A stretch of 64,000 bases of DNA from positions 1,460,960 through 1,524,959 of the forward strand of contig NZ_FNPZ01000001.1 in NCBI RefSeq assembly GCF_900107435.1, in the 5' to 3' direction. The notes beneath the pieces are model-generated. The model was not told the origin of the DNA. It worked only from the letters and a program-made list of their open reading frames with translations, and made no database searches. This DNA is from Herbiconiux ginsengi (lineage in GTDB: Bacteria > Actinomycetota > Actinomycetes > Actinomycetales > Microbacteriaceae). Below are positions 53,001 to 60,584 of this stretch, piece after piece. Positions within the stretch are counted from its first letter, which is position 1. Each line of letters begins with the position of its first letter. Made by a program: the position numbers and the translations under genes.

Positions 53001-55422
53001 CGGTGCGGTCACCCAGGAGACGCCGACGCTCGTCACGCCGACCGGCGTGGCCGACCTCGACTTCGGCGACCCGGTCGAGGCGGTCAACCGGGTGGCGGCG
53101 GAGCTCACCGACGGCGACGAGTCGAACGGCGAGGCCGACGTCATCGTGGCGAACTACCACGAGGGCGCGCCGGACAGCGAGTCCGCCACCGTCGACCTCG
53201 AGACCGAGCTCGCCAAGAGCACGGTGTTCGCGAAGATCGTGAACGACACCGCGGCATCCGTCGACGCGATCTTCACCGGGCACACCCACCAGAGCTACGT
53301 CTGGGACGGCGCGATCCCCGGTGAGACCGGTAAGACCCGCCCCGTGCTGCAGACCGGCAGCTACGGCGCGAACATCGGTCACGTGGTGCTGACGCTGGAT
53401 GCCGAGAACGGCGACCTCGAGTCGTACACCGCCGAGAACGTGGCGCGCACCACGGTCGACGACGCCACCCTGGTCTCGACCTACCCGCGGGTGGCCGAGG
53501 TCAAGACGATCGTCGACGCGGCCCTCGCCAAGGCGGCCGAGGTGGGCAACCAGCCGGTCGGCTCGGTCACGGCCGACATCACCACGGCGTTCACCGGCGG
53601 CTCCTACGTCGACGGAAAGTACACCGGCGGAACCCGCGACGACCGGGCGTCCGAGTCGGCTCTGGGCAACCTGGTGGCCAACTCGCTCGTCGACTCGCTC
53701 TCGCCCGCCGACCGCGGCGGTGCGACGATCGGCGTGGTGAACCCCGGCGGCCTGCGAGCCGAGCTGCGGTTCGCGGCGGGCGACACGGTGGCGAACCCGG
53801 CGAACACCGACGGGGTGATCACCTACTCCGAGGCGAACGCCGTGCTGCCGTTCGTCAACAACCTCTGGACCACGAGCCTCACCGGAGCGCAGTTCAAGAC
53901 CGTTCTCGAGCAGCAGTGGCAGACGAACCCCGACGGCAGTATTCCGTCGCGGGCCTTCCTGAAGCTGGGGCTGAGCGACAACGTGCGCTACACCTACGAC
54001 GACACCCGCGCCGCGGGCGATCGCGTCACGGGCATCTGGATCAGCGGCCAGCCGATCGATCCGGCAGCTGCCTACCGCATCGGTTCGTTCAACTTCCTGC
54101 TCACCGGAGGCGACAACTTCCGGGAGTTCAAGAACGGCACCGACACGCGCGACTCGGGTCTGGTCGACCGCGACGCCTGGATCGCGTACCTCGGCGCGCA
54201 CCAGGGTCTCACGCCGAGCTTCGAGCGCAACGCGGCCAAGGTCACGAACGCTCCGGCCGATCCGGTGGAGCCCGGCTCGACGGTGTCGTTCGACGTGGCG
54301 AACCTCGACCTCACGTCGCTCGGCAGCCCGCAGAACACGCAGCTGACGGCATCCTGGACCGGTTCGGCGGCGACGTTCGACCCGATCGCGGTCACGAACG
54401 GGGCGGCGACCGTGTCGCTGACCGTTCCGGCCGACGCGCCGGTCGGCGCCGGCGAGCTCCTGCTCACCGCGCAGCCGAGCGGCACGGAGGTTCGGGTGCC
54501 GATCACGGTGGTCGCGCTGCCCACCATCGACACCGACCGGATCACGGGAGCCGACCGCTATGAGGTCGCCGTCAATACCTCGAAGGAGGGCTGGCCGACG
54601 GGATCCGACACGGTCTACGTGGTGTCGGGCGAGGTGTTCCCGGATGCGCTGTCCGCGGCTCCGGCCGCGGCCGAGGCGGGGGCCCCGGTGCTGCTCACGA
54701 TGGCGAAAGGTCTGCCCGACGGCGTGAAGGCGGAGCTCCAGCGGCTCGACCCGTCGAAGATCGTGGTCGTCGGTGGCCCGAACTCGGTGAGTGCGGCCGT
54801 CGAGACGACGCTCAAGGCGATCGCCGACGACGTGACCCGCATCGCCGGTGCCGACCGCTTCGAGGTGTCGCGCAACGTCGCCGAGGCGGCGTTCCCCGAC
54901 GGCGCCCCGTTCGCGGTGCTCGCCACGGGCGCGACCTTCGCCGACGCCCTGTCGGCGGGAGCCGCCGTCGACGGCGCCGGCCCGGTCATCCTGGTCGACG
55001 GCTCGAAGCAATCGCTCGATTCCGCCACCTCGGCTCTGCTGGCCGACCTCGATGTCGCCGACATCGTGATCGCGGGCGGCCCGGCGTCGGTCTCCTCGGG
55101 CATCTACGAGGACTCGTGGTCGATCACCCACACGGTGCGACTGGGCGGAGCCGATCGCTACGCGGTGTCGCGCACGGTGAACGCGCACTTCTTCGAGCAG
55201 GCCGACCGGGTGCTCATCGCGACCGGTGTCACCTTCCCGGATGCGCTCGCCGGCTCGGCCTTCGGACCGAAGATCGACGCGCCGCTGTTCACGGTGCCCG
55301 GCACCTGCATCCCGGCCGACACGCTGGCGCAGATCCGCGACCTGGGTGCCGAGCGCGCGACTCTGCTCGGCGGCCCGAACTCGCTCACCGAAGCGGTGGC
55401 CGACCTCACGGTCTGCTCGTAA
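50035..55422 (+). CDS. Surface-anchored ExeM/NucH-type DNase fused to 5'-nucleotidase and cell-wall-binding repeats
   Basis: A 1795-residue exported protein. Signal peptide about 1-35; lamin-tail-like domain about 38-200; TDP repeat linker about 222-239; OB-like region about 245-510; endonuclease/exonuclease/phosphatase domain about 515-845 with LIGDFNAY (D746, N748) and SSDHDP (D836-H837-D838); metallophosphoesterase from NDFHG (D863), GNHE (930-933) and GHTH (H1083); 5'-nucleotidase C domain about 1160-1400; three cell-wall-binding repeat type 2 modules starting exactly 100 residues apart (1503, 1603, 1703: GADRYEV, GADRFEV, GADRYAV). The fusion would cut extracellular DNA and dephosphorylate the nucleotides at the cell surface. 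AGGAG precedes ATG 50035. Confidence 0.9.
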   Translation: MSKSASRSVKAALATILGGALFAAPLIGVASSASASVDGTGVVINEAYLKGGSAGAPFNKKFIELYNPGDTAVSLDGWSLQYRSATKSDAANVAPLSGSIAADGYFLVQVNGNGATGAALPTPDLDLAGAINPSGTTGTLFLADTAEALTPPTGSVTAGDDDIVDLLGYGASNTFEGAVVPVDGPNGTPNSLARTGFADSDDNAADFASATDVTPQNSAGTDPTDPTDPTDPTDPTDPATHTIAELQGTTDTSPFATTPAPTVTTTGVVTAAYATGGFNGYYVQTPGTGGAVDLGTHTASDAIFVYSASTAGSVAVGDYVQLTGTVSEFQGLTELTVASADGLVKLDASTVTAPAPATVSLPGDTAQRESLEGMLLAPQGAFTVSNTYSTNQYAEIGLASGTSPLLTPTEIARPGSAEYAAAVADNAARAVTLDDGASINFLGADANKDIPLPYLTANPAITVGSAVTFTAPVVLDFRNSIWKFQPTTPLMAEGTAPATFSNVRAAAPGEVGGDIQIAGFNVLNYFTTTGDELSGCTYYTDRDGDPVTVNTGCDARGAAEDEDLARQQAKIVAAINGLGAEVVSLEEIENSVKFGLDRDDALSTLTDALNAALPDGESEWSFVPSPAASALPPVAQQDVIRTAFIYKADAVEPVGDSHVLVDPAFANARQPLAQEFEPVDGDAGDAFIAIVNHFKSKGSGSGADADQGDGQGASNASRVAQANALLAFSNQLQTDLGTSDVFLIGDFNAYSREDPAVAITDAGYVDQGTKTGKYSYSFDGASGSLDHVFASASADAKVSGVDIWNINSGESIALEYSRYNYNATNFYEESVYRSSDHDPVVVGYSFGEAAPSTVDLNLLDINDFHGRIDANTVKFAGTVEQLRAAGGDDHTLFVSSGDNVGASLFESAVQQDQPTIDVLNALELDASAVGNHEFDQGFADLTDRIVGPDDDPNALWDYLGANVYDKGTTTPALPEYALYDKAGLTVAVIGAVTQETPTLVTPTGVADLDFGDPVEAVNRVAAELTDGDESNGEADVIVANYHEGAPDSESATVDLETELAKSTVFAKIVNDTAASVDAIFTGHTHQSYVWDGAIPGETGKTRPVLQTGSYGANIGHVVLTLDAENGDLESYTAENVARTTVDDATLVSTYPRVAEVKTIVDAALAKAAEVGNQPVGSVTADITTAFTGGSYVDGKYTGGTRDDRASESALGNLVANSLVDSLSPADRGGATIGVVNPGGLRAELRFAAGDTVANPANTDGVITYSEANAVLPFVNNLWTTSLTGAQFKTVLEQQWQTNPDGSIPSRAFLKLGLSDNVRYTYDDTRAAGDRVTGIWISGQPIDPAAAYRIGSFNFLLTGGDNFREFKNGTDTRDSGLVDRDAWIAYLGAHQGLTPSFERNAAKVTNAPADPVEPGSTVSFDVANLDLTSLGSPQNTQLTASWTGSAATFDPIAVTNGAATVSLTVPADAPVGAGELLLTAQPSGTEVRVPITVVALPTIDTDRITGADRYEVAVNTSKEGWPTGSDTVYVVSGEVFPDALSAAPAAAEAGAPVLLTMAKGLPDGVKAELQRLDPSKIVVVGGPNSVSAAVETTLKAIADDVTRIAGADRFEVSRNVAEAAFPDGAPFAVLATGATFADALSAGAAVDGAGPVILVDGSKQSLDSATSALLADLDVADIVIAGGPASVSSGIYEDSWSITHTVRLGGADRYAVSRTVNAHFFEQADRVLIATGVTFPDALAGSAFGPKIDAPLFTVPGTCIPADTLAQIRDLGAERATLLGGPNSLTEAVADLTVCS

Positions 55423-55436
55423 CGCCGTAACGCACA

Positions 55437-55482
55437 GAATCCGGGGCACCGAGGCCGTATACGGCACCGGTGCCCCGGATTC
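55437..55482. terminator. Intergenic hairpin with shared loop, copy 3
   Basis: Perfect 14-bp arms at 55437-55450 and 55469-55482 enclose GAGGCCGTATACGGCACC; the wider ACCGAGGCCGTATACGG is at 55448-55464. It lies between the nuclease stop and the convergent VOC stop, an expected site for a bidirectional terminator. The loop core is shared with the hairpins at 10521 and 33793. Confidence 0.75.
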
Positions 55483-55495
55483 CGTCAATAACTCA

Positions 55496-56368
55496 TCACT
55501 CGCCGGCTGGGCGCAGCAGGATCGTGTTGTTCCAGGGGTCGCTCACCGTCACCGAGCGGCCGTCGTTCGCGGTCTGGAGGCCGCGATGCCGCAACCGCTC
55601 GTCGGTGGCGGCGACATCCTCGGCATCCGGCAGCACGATCTCCACCTGACCGAGCCCGAGCGTCTGCTGCCGGCGCCCGGCGCCGCGCGAGTTCCAGACG
55701 TTCATGGCCATGTGGTGGTGGTAGCCGCCGGCCGACACGAACAAGGCCTGCGGACCGAACGCCGTGGTCACCTCGAAGCCGAGGGAGTCGACGTAGAAGT
55801 CGCGCGCCTGCGGCACGTCGCCCACCGAGAGGTGCACGTGCCCCACGCCGGCCGCTCCGATGCGCGGGTCGGCGACGAGCTCGGGCGTCAGGTTCTGCTG
55901 CAGGAACGCGTTCGGATCGAGGAAGAGGGTCGACATCTCGATCTGGCCGTGCGTCCAGCTCCACTGCGTGCGGTCGCGGTCCCAGTAGAGCTCCACGCCG
56001 TTGCCCTCGGGGTCGTCGAAGTAGAACGCCTTCGAGACGAGATGGTCGCTCGATCCGGTGAAGGAGTTCGGAAAGCGGGTCGCCACCGAATAGACGGCGG
56101 CGGCGAGCGCCTGCTCCGAGTCGAAGAGGATGGCGGTGTGGAAGAGTCCGGCCGAGCGCGGCTCGGGGTTCTTCAGCTCGGGCGCGTGCTGCAGCACGAC
56201 CGCCGGCACGCCGCCCCGGCCGAGCACTGCACTGTCGCCCTCCTGGGCGATCACGTCGAGGGTGACGGCGTCGCGGTAGTAGGCGATCATCGCGTCGAGG
56301 TCGCCGACGCGCAGCGTCACGGCGCCCATGGTGGTGTCGGCTGCGAGCAGTTCGGATGCGTTCGTCAT
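55496..56368 (-). CDS. Two-domain VOC protein (catechol 2,3-dioxygenase-like)
   Basis: A 290-residue protein with two VOC repeats; LRVGDLDAMIAYYRDAV opens domain 1 and GHVHLSVGDVPQARDFYVDSLG domain 2. The metal-binding His of domain 2 strand 1 is present (GHVHL), and VELYWDRDR and GYHHHMAMN resemble the CatE-type site. An extradiol ring-cleaving or related oxygenase is possible. ATG 56368 chosen; a longer start would lie within the divergent promoter. A palindrome 16-31 bp upstream suggests MarR- or TetR-type control. Confidence 0.78.
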   Translation of the reverse strand: MTNASELLAADTTMGAVTLRVGDLDAMIAYYRDAVTLDVIAQEGDSAVLGRGGVPAVVLQHAPELKNPEPRSAGLFHTAILFDSEQALAAAVYSVATRFPNSFTGSSDHLVSKAFYFDDPEGNGVELYWDRDRTQWSWTHGQIEMSTLFLDPNAFLQQNLTPELVADPRIGAAGVGHVHLSVGDVPQARDFYVDSLGFEVTTAFGPQALFVSAGGYHHHMAMNVWNSRGAGRRQQTLGLGQVEIVLPDAEDVAATDERLRHRGLQTANDGRSVTVSDPWNNTILLRPAGE

Positions 56369-56383
56369 AGTGATCAGTAAAAC

Positions 56384-56399
56384 ACTTGTAGCCACAACT
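56384..56399. promoter_or_regulatory. Palindrome between VOC and AI-2E genes
   Basis: ACTTGTAGCCACAACT contains perfect TTGT-AGCC-ACAA arms with flanking A and T. It lies 16-31 bp upstream of the VOC start. The surrounding sequence is AT-rich. A MarR-type repressor of aromatic or quinone metabolism would fit, but no such gene is adjacent. Confidence 0.45.
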
Positions 56400-56447
56400 A
56401 AATTCCGGATGCGCCGCCCGGCCGTCCGCAACCCCTATCCTGAGCGC

Positions 56448-57503
56448 ATGGCGATCCCGAAGCTCCTCACCGGCGGCCCCTTCCGATTCGGGTTCGTGGC
56501 AACCCTCGGCGTGCTGCTCGCACTGCTGCTCGGCCTCGCGATCTCGTCGCTCGCGACGGCGCTCACCCTGATCTTCGTGGCGCTGTTCGTGTGCCTCGGG
56601 CTCTATCCCGTGGTGCAGTGGCTCGAGGCGCGCAAGTTCTCGCGCACGCTCGCGGTGCTCACCGTGATGGCCGGCTTCGTGCTGCTGATGGCTCTGCTCC
56701 TGTGGCTCATCATCCCGGTCGTCGTGGAGCAGCTCACCGAGCTCTTCACCTACCTGCCCAAGGGCTTCGACCAGATCGAGACGCAGGACTGGTTCATCAC
56801 CGTCAACGAGTCGTTCGGCGGGGCGCTCACCCCCGCGGTGGAGTGGCTGCAGAAGACCGCGAGCGATCCGAACACCTGGCTCGCGATCGGCGGCGGAGCC
56901 TTCCGGGTGGGCGTGAACATCCTGAACGGCACGTTCAACGTCATCTTCGTCGCCGTGCTGACCCTGTATTTCGTGGCGGGTCTCGAGTCGATCAAGGCGA
57001 GCGTCTACTCGCTCGTGCCGGCGTCGAAGCGGGAGGGCTTCATCAGCCTCTCCGAGGAGATCACGAAATCGGTCGGCTCCTACCTCGGTGGCATGGTCAT
57101 CCTCGCGGCGATGAACGCGGCCTTCACCTTCATCCTGCTGAGCATCTGCGGTGTCCGCTACGCCGGGATCATGGCGGCCCTCGCCTTTCCGATCACGCTC
57201 ATCCCGCTGGTCGGCAGCGTCATCAACCTCGTGCTGGTGACCTTCGTGTCGCTGTTCACCTCGCCGGGCACGGCGCTCATCGTCGGCATCGTGATGCTCG
57301 TCTACGTGCAGGTCGAGGCCTACGTGCTGACGCCGCGGATCGTGGGCAAGGCGATCAGCATCCCGGGCTCTCTCGTGCTCATCGGTGCGATGGTGGGCGG
57401 CACCTTGCTCGGGCTGCTCGGGGCGTTGATCGCCTGTCCGGTGACGGCGTCGATCCTGCTCATCATCAAGAAGGTCGTGGTGCCACGGCAGAACCTGGTG
57501 TGA
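56448..57503 (+). CDS. AI-2E family transporter (PerM/YdiK-like)
   Basis: A 351-residue membrane protein of the AI-2 exporter superfamily with seven to eight membrane helices and a large central extracytoplasmic/cytoplasmic segment (about 100-180). FPITLIPLVGSVINLV and the C-terminal LGLLGALIACPVTASI match the family. Substrate in actinobacteria is not established. TATCCT (56436-56441) is six bases before ATG 56448, so it is likely leaderless. Confidence 0.85.
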   Translation: MAIPKLLTGGPFRFGFVATLGVLLALLLGLAISSLATALTLIFVALFVCLGLYPVVQWLEARKFSRTLAVLTVMAGFVLLMALLLWLIIPVVVEQLTELFTYLPKGFDQIETQDWFITVNESFGGALTPAVEWLQKTASDPNTWLAIGGGAFRVGVNILNGTFNVIFVAVLTLYFVAGLESIKASVYSLVPASKREGFISLSEEITKSVGSYLGGMVILAAMNAAFTFILLSICGVRYAGIMAALAFPITLIPLVGSVINLVLVTFVSLFTSPGTALIVGIVMLVYVQVEAYVLTPRIVGKAISIPGSLVLIGAMVGGTLLGLLGALIACPVTASILLIIKKVVVPRQNLV

Positions 57504-57530
57504 GCCGGGTGATCCAACCGAATTCCTCCA

Positions 57531-57571
57531 AAAGCTATTGCCAATAGCTTTAAAGCTAGCTACAGTAGCTT
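57531..57571. promoter_or_regulatory. Twin palindromes upstream of the hydrolase-TetR operon
   Basis: AAAGCTATTG-CC-AATAGCTTT lies at 57531-57551, and AAGCTA...TAGCTT at 57553-57571. Both share AAGCTA half-sites. The second overlaps TACAGT (57561-57566), the -10-like box seven bases before the hydrolase start. Autorepression by the co-transcribed TetR protein is the natural reading. Confidence 0.75.
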
Positions 57572-57573
57572 CT

Positions 57574-58440
57574 ATGAACGCAACCGATCGCACCAGCATC
57601 CTCCGTCACCTCGATCGCGGGGAAGGGCGGCTGGCCTACGGGCTCGCCGGTTCCGGACCGCTCGTCGTCACCTCGCCCGGCATGGGCGACCTCCGCTCCA
57701 CCTGGCGTGCGCTCTCGCCGCAGCTCGTGGCTGCCGGCTACCGCGTCGCCGACGCCGAACTCCGTGGGCACGGCGACAGCGACGCCGGCTTCTCCTCCTA
57801 TGGCGACTCCGAGACCGCCGACGACCTGATCGCGCTGATCGACGAACTGGGCGGCCCCGCCGTCATCGTCGGCAACTCGATGAGCGCAGGCTCCGCGGTG
57901 CTCGTGGCCGCACGCCGGCCCGAGCTCGTGGCGGGCCTCGTGCTCGTGGGCCCGTTCGTGCGCAACCCGCCGATGAACCCGCTCCTGGCGGGCCTGTTCC
58001 GGGTCATGATGACACGGCCCTGGGCGGCTGCGATGTGGAACGCCTACCTGCCGAGCCTCTACGCCGGGCGGAAGCCGGCCGACTTCGCCGAGTACCGCGC
58101 ATCCGTTCGCGACGCGATGCGCCGCCCGGGCCACGCCGCCGCCTTCTCGCGCACCACACACACGAGTCACGCCGAGTCCGAGCAGCGCGTGGGCTCGGTC
58201 GTGGCGCCCGCGCTCGTGGTGATGGGCGATGGTGACCCCGACTTCCGCGACCCGGCGGGCGAGGCGCGCTGGATCGAAGAGCAGCTCGCGGGAGCCGGAC
58301 GCGGCGGTGCCGAGATCGTGATGGTTCCGGATGCCGGCCACTACCCCCACGCGCAGCACCCGGAGATCGTCACTCCCGCCGTGCTCGCCTTCGTCTCGGG
58401 TCTCCCGCTCGCGGCTGACGGCGGGTTCGAGCGTGGCTAG
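57574..58440 (+). CDS. Alpha/beta hydrolase
   Basis: A 288-residue alpha/beta hydrolase. AELRGHGDSD is the strand-4/loop region; the nucleophile elbow is GNSMSAG with Ser102, and GDGDPDFRDP plus DAGHYPHAQHP supply Asp and His. The elbow has Ser in place of the second Gly of GxSxG. It could be an esterase, haloperoxidase or ring-fission hydrolase. TACAGT lies seven bases before ATG 57574. The TetR gene overlaps its stop by 8 bp. Confidence 0.82.
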   Translation: MNATDRTSILRHLDRGEGRLAYGLAGSGPLVVTSPGMGDLRSTWRALSPQLVAAGYRVADAELRGHGDSDAGFSSYGDSETADDLIALIDELGGPAVIVGNSMSAGSAVLVAARRPELVAGLVLVGPFVRNPPMNPLLAGLFRVMMTRPWAAAMWNAYLPSLYAGRKPADFAEYRASVRDAMRRPGHAAAFSRTTHTSHAESEQRVGSVVAPALVVMGDGDPDFRDPAGEARWIEEQLAGAGRGGAEIVMVPDAGHYPHAQHPEIVTPAVLAFVSGLPLAADGGFERG

Positions 58441-59002
58441 GGCGGGCGTCACGAAAGACCGCGTCGCCGAGGAGGCCGAGCAGCTCGCCGACGAGGTGGG
58501 CCTCGAGTCCGTCACCCTCGCGGCCGTCGCGGGACGGCTCGGCATCAAGCTGCCGAGCCTCTACAAGCACATCGACTCGCTCGGCGGGCTCCGAGCCACG
58601 GTGGGGGAGCGCGCCACGCGCGAACTCACCGAGGTGATGGTGCGCGCGACAGCCGGCAAGGCCGGGCCCGACGCCGTGTCGGCGCTGGCTCACGCGCTGC
58701 GCGACTGGGCCCGCGCGCATCCGGGGCGCTACGCCGCCACCATCGCCGCACCGCGCGTGAGCGCAGGAGCCGAACCCGGCCAGGTGCAGGCCGCCGAAGA
58801 CGCCGTCGGGCTCATCTTCGACGTGCTCGCGGGATTCGGCCTGGGCGGCGACGACGCAGTCGATGCCACCCGAGGGCTCCGCGCCGTGCTCCACGGCTTC
58901 GTCGCCCTCGAAGCGGCGGGAGGATTCGGGATGCCGGCCGACGTCGACCGCAGCTTCGACCGGCTGGTCGCCTCGTACATCCGCTCCCTCCCCGCCTACT
59001 GA
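58433..59002 (+). CDS. TetR family regulator with WHG-type C-terminal domain
   Basis: A 189-residue repressor: HTH in VTLAAVAGRLGIKLPSLYKHI (about 25-45), then a C-terminal domain with RGLRAVLHGFVALEAAGGFG, typical of the WHG/TetR_C_13 type. GTG 58433 overlaps the hydrolase stop, so the pair is translationally coupled. Likely represses its own operon through the palindromes at 57531-57571. Confidence 0.85.
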   Translation: MARAGVTKDRVAEEAEQLADEVGLESVTLAAVAGRLGIKLPSLYKHIDSLGGLRATVGERATRELTEVMVRATAGKAGPDAVSALAHALRDWARAHPGRYAATIAAPRVSAGAEPGQVQAAEDAVGLIFDVLAGFGLGGDDAVDATRGLRAVLHGFVALEAAGGFGMPADVDRSFDRLVASYIRSLPAY

Positions 59003-59039
59003 GCTGTCGAGGTGCTCGACTCAACGAGGTGGGTGGGCG

Positions 59040-60383
59040 TCAGCGGCGGCCGAGGGGCGTGACCTCGGGAGGCACGCCGCCCGAGGTGAACGCCTGCCGC
59101 GGGGTCTGCGTCGTGGCGAGGCTCACGATGTCGCGACCGAAGAACACCGCGCTCAGCCACACCAACGCCACCCGCACCTTGCGCTCCCATGTGGGCACGG
59201 CGAGCATGTGGTAGCCGCGGTGCATCACCCAGCCGAGGAATCCGGTGATCACGAGCGACTTGTACTGGAAGATGCCGCGCCCGAGTCCGAGCGTCGCCAC
59301 CACCCCGAGGCTGTGGTGCACGTAGGGCTTCGGCTCCTCGCCGCGCAGGCTGGCCGCCAGGTTCTTGGCCAGCCGCTTGCCCTGCCGCACGGCATGCTGG
59401 GCGTTCGGCACCGTGCGCGCGCCCGCCCGGGGCGAGGCGAGGTCGGGAACGGAAGCGTTGTCTCCCGCGCCCCAGGCATCCGCGATCGCCGGCTCGCCCT
59501 CGACGCCCACCCGCAGATCGGCGTGCACCTGCAGCAGGCCGCGCTGGTCGACCGGCAGGTCGGTGTGCTTGGCCACGATCGGATTGGCGGCGTTGCCGGC
59601 CGTCCACACCAGCAGCTCCGTGTCGTACTCCTCTCCGGTGGAGAGCACGATGTGCCCGCCGGAAGCCGAGGTGAGCTGGGTGTTCAGGTGCACGTGTGCG
59701 CCGCGCTGTTCGAGGTGGCGCACCACCCAGCGGCCCGGTTCGTCGGTGACCTCGGGCAGGATGCGCCCCATCGCCTCCACCAGATGGAAGTCGAGCTCGT
59801 CGAAACCGAGCTGGGGATAGCGCTTCAGGAGCGCCGTGGCGAGGGCGAGCAGCTCGCCGAAGACCTCGACACCGGTGAAGCCGCCGCCCACGACGGTTGT
59901 GGTGAGCAGCCGCCGCCGCTCCGCCCCGGGCGGGAGGGTGGAGGCGCGTTCGAAGGCGGTGAGCAGCTGGTCGCGCACGGCGACCGCCTCCTCGACCTGC
60001 TTCATGCCGATCGCTTCCTCCGCGATGCCCGGGATAGGGAAGGTGCGCGTGACCGCGCCGGCCGTGACCACCACGATGTCGTACTCGACCGGGTGATCGG
60101 GCCCCTCGAGGGGCCGCACGATCGCCGTCTTGTCGGCGTGCCGGATCTCGACGACGCTCCCCGCCACCACGGTCGTGCGCTTCAGGTGCCGCCGCAACGA
60201 CACCGCTACGTGGCGGGCCTCCACCGATCCCGCCGTCACCTCGGGCAGGAACGGCTGATAGGTCATGTACGACCGCGGATCGACCAGCGTCACCTCCGCT
60301 TCGCCTCGTCTCAGCGTCTTCTCCAGCCGCCAAGCGGTGTAGAAGCCGGCGTAGCCGCCGCCGACGATGAGGATCCTGCGCAT
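59040..60383 (-). CDS. ndh: Type II NADH dehydrogenase
   Basis: A 447-residue non-pumping NADH:quinone oxidoreductase. FAD motif GGGYAGFYTAWRLE near the N-terminus, NADH motif GGGFTGVEVFGEL, and a C-terminal amphipathic region (ITGFLGWVMHRGYH) for membrane attachment. It passes electrons from NADH to menaquinone. GGAGGTCATC lies before ATG 60383. Possible redox partner of the neighbouring flavoproteins through the quinone pool. Confidence 0.92.
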   Translation of the reverse strand: MRRILIVGGGYAGFYTAWRLEKTLRRGEAEVTLVDPRSYMTYQPFLPEVTAGSVEARHVAVSLRRHLKRTTVVAGSVVEIRHADKTAIVRPLEGPDHPVEYDIVVVTAGAVTRTFPIPGIAEEAIGMKQVEEAVAVRDQLLTAFERASTLPPGAERRRLLTTTVVGGGFTGVEVFGELLALATALLKRYPQLGFDELDFHLVEAMGRILPEVTDEPGRWVVRHLEQRGAHVHLNTQLTSASGGHIVLSTGEEYDTELLVWTAGNAANPIVAKHTDLPVDQRGLLQVHADLRVGVEGEPAIADAWGAGDNASVPDLASPRAGARTVPNAQHAVRQGKRLAKNLAASLRGEEPKPYVHHSLGVVATLGLGRGIFQYKSLVITGFLGWVMHRGYHMLAVPTWERKVRVALVWLSAVFFGRDIVSLATTQTPRQAFTSGGVPPEVTPLGRR

Positions 60384-60478
60384 GATGACCTCCGTCTTCG
60401 TGTCACCTATTAAGACCGATCAGGGCGTGTTTTTGTGACCTTTTCGGCGACCCATCAGGTTGGCCTCGCCGAACACCT

Positions 60479-60551
60479 CCTCCTCGCGACCCGCCAATAT
60501 CCGCCCTGTCCCGAGGCTGGGGAGGGCGGATATTGGCGGGTCGCGAGGAGG
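60479..60551. terminator. Perfect 28-bp hairpin after the flavoprotein gene
   Basis: Arms 60479-60506 and 60524-60551 pair perfectly over 28 bp around a 17-nt loop whose ends (TCCC/GGGA) extend the pairing. The loop contains CCCGAGGC, a short match to the shared-loop hairpins. It lies in the 201-bp gap between the flavoprotein stop and the ndh start; termination of the flavoprotein transcript is likely. Confidence 0.75.
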
Positions 60552-60581
60552 GGGAGGGAGGGGAGGGGGAGGGGGAGGGGG
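60550..60581 (+). repeat. G-quadruplex-type G tract
   Basis: Six runs of 3-5 G are separated by single A bases, right next to the 28-bp hairpin and 3 bp from the stop codon of the flavoprotein gene. On the minus-strand transcript this would be C-rich. The plus strand has quadruplex-forming potential. Confidence 0.8.
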
Positions 60582-60584
60582 TGC

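Noticed and set aside
50125-55488. A nearly full-length open frame of about 1787 codons antisense to the surface nuclease
   Set aside because: Its translation is low-complexity and Arg/Gly/Val-rich, without domains, and is the expected shadow of a high-GC gene on the other strand.
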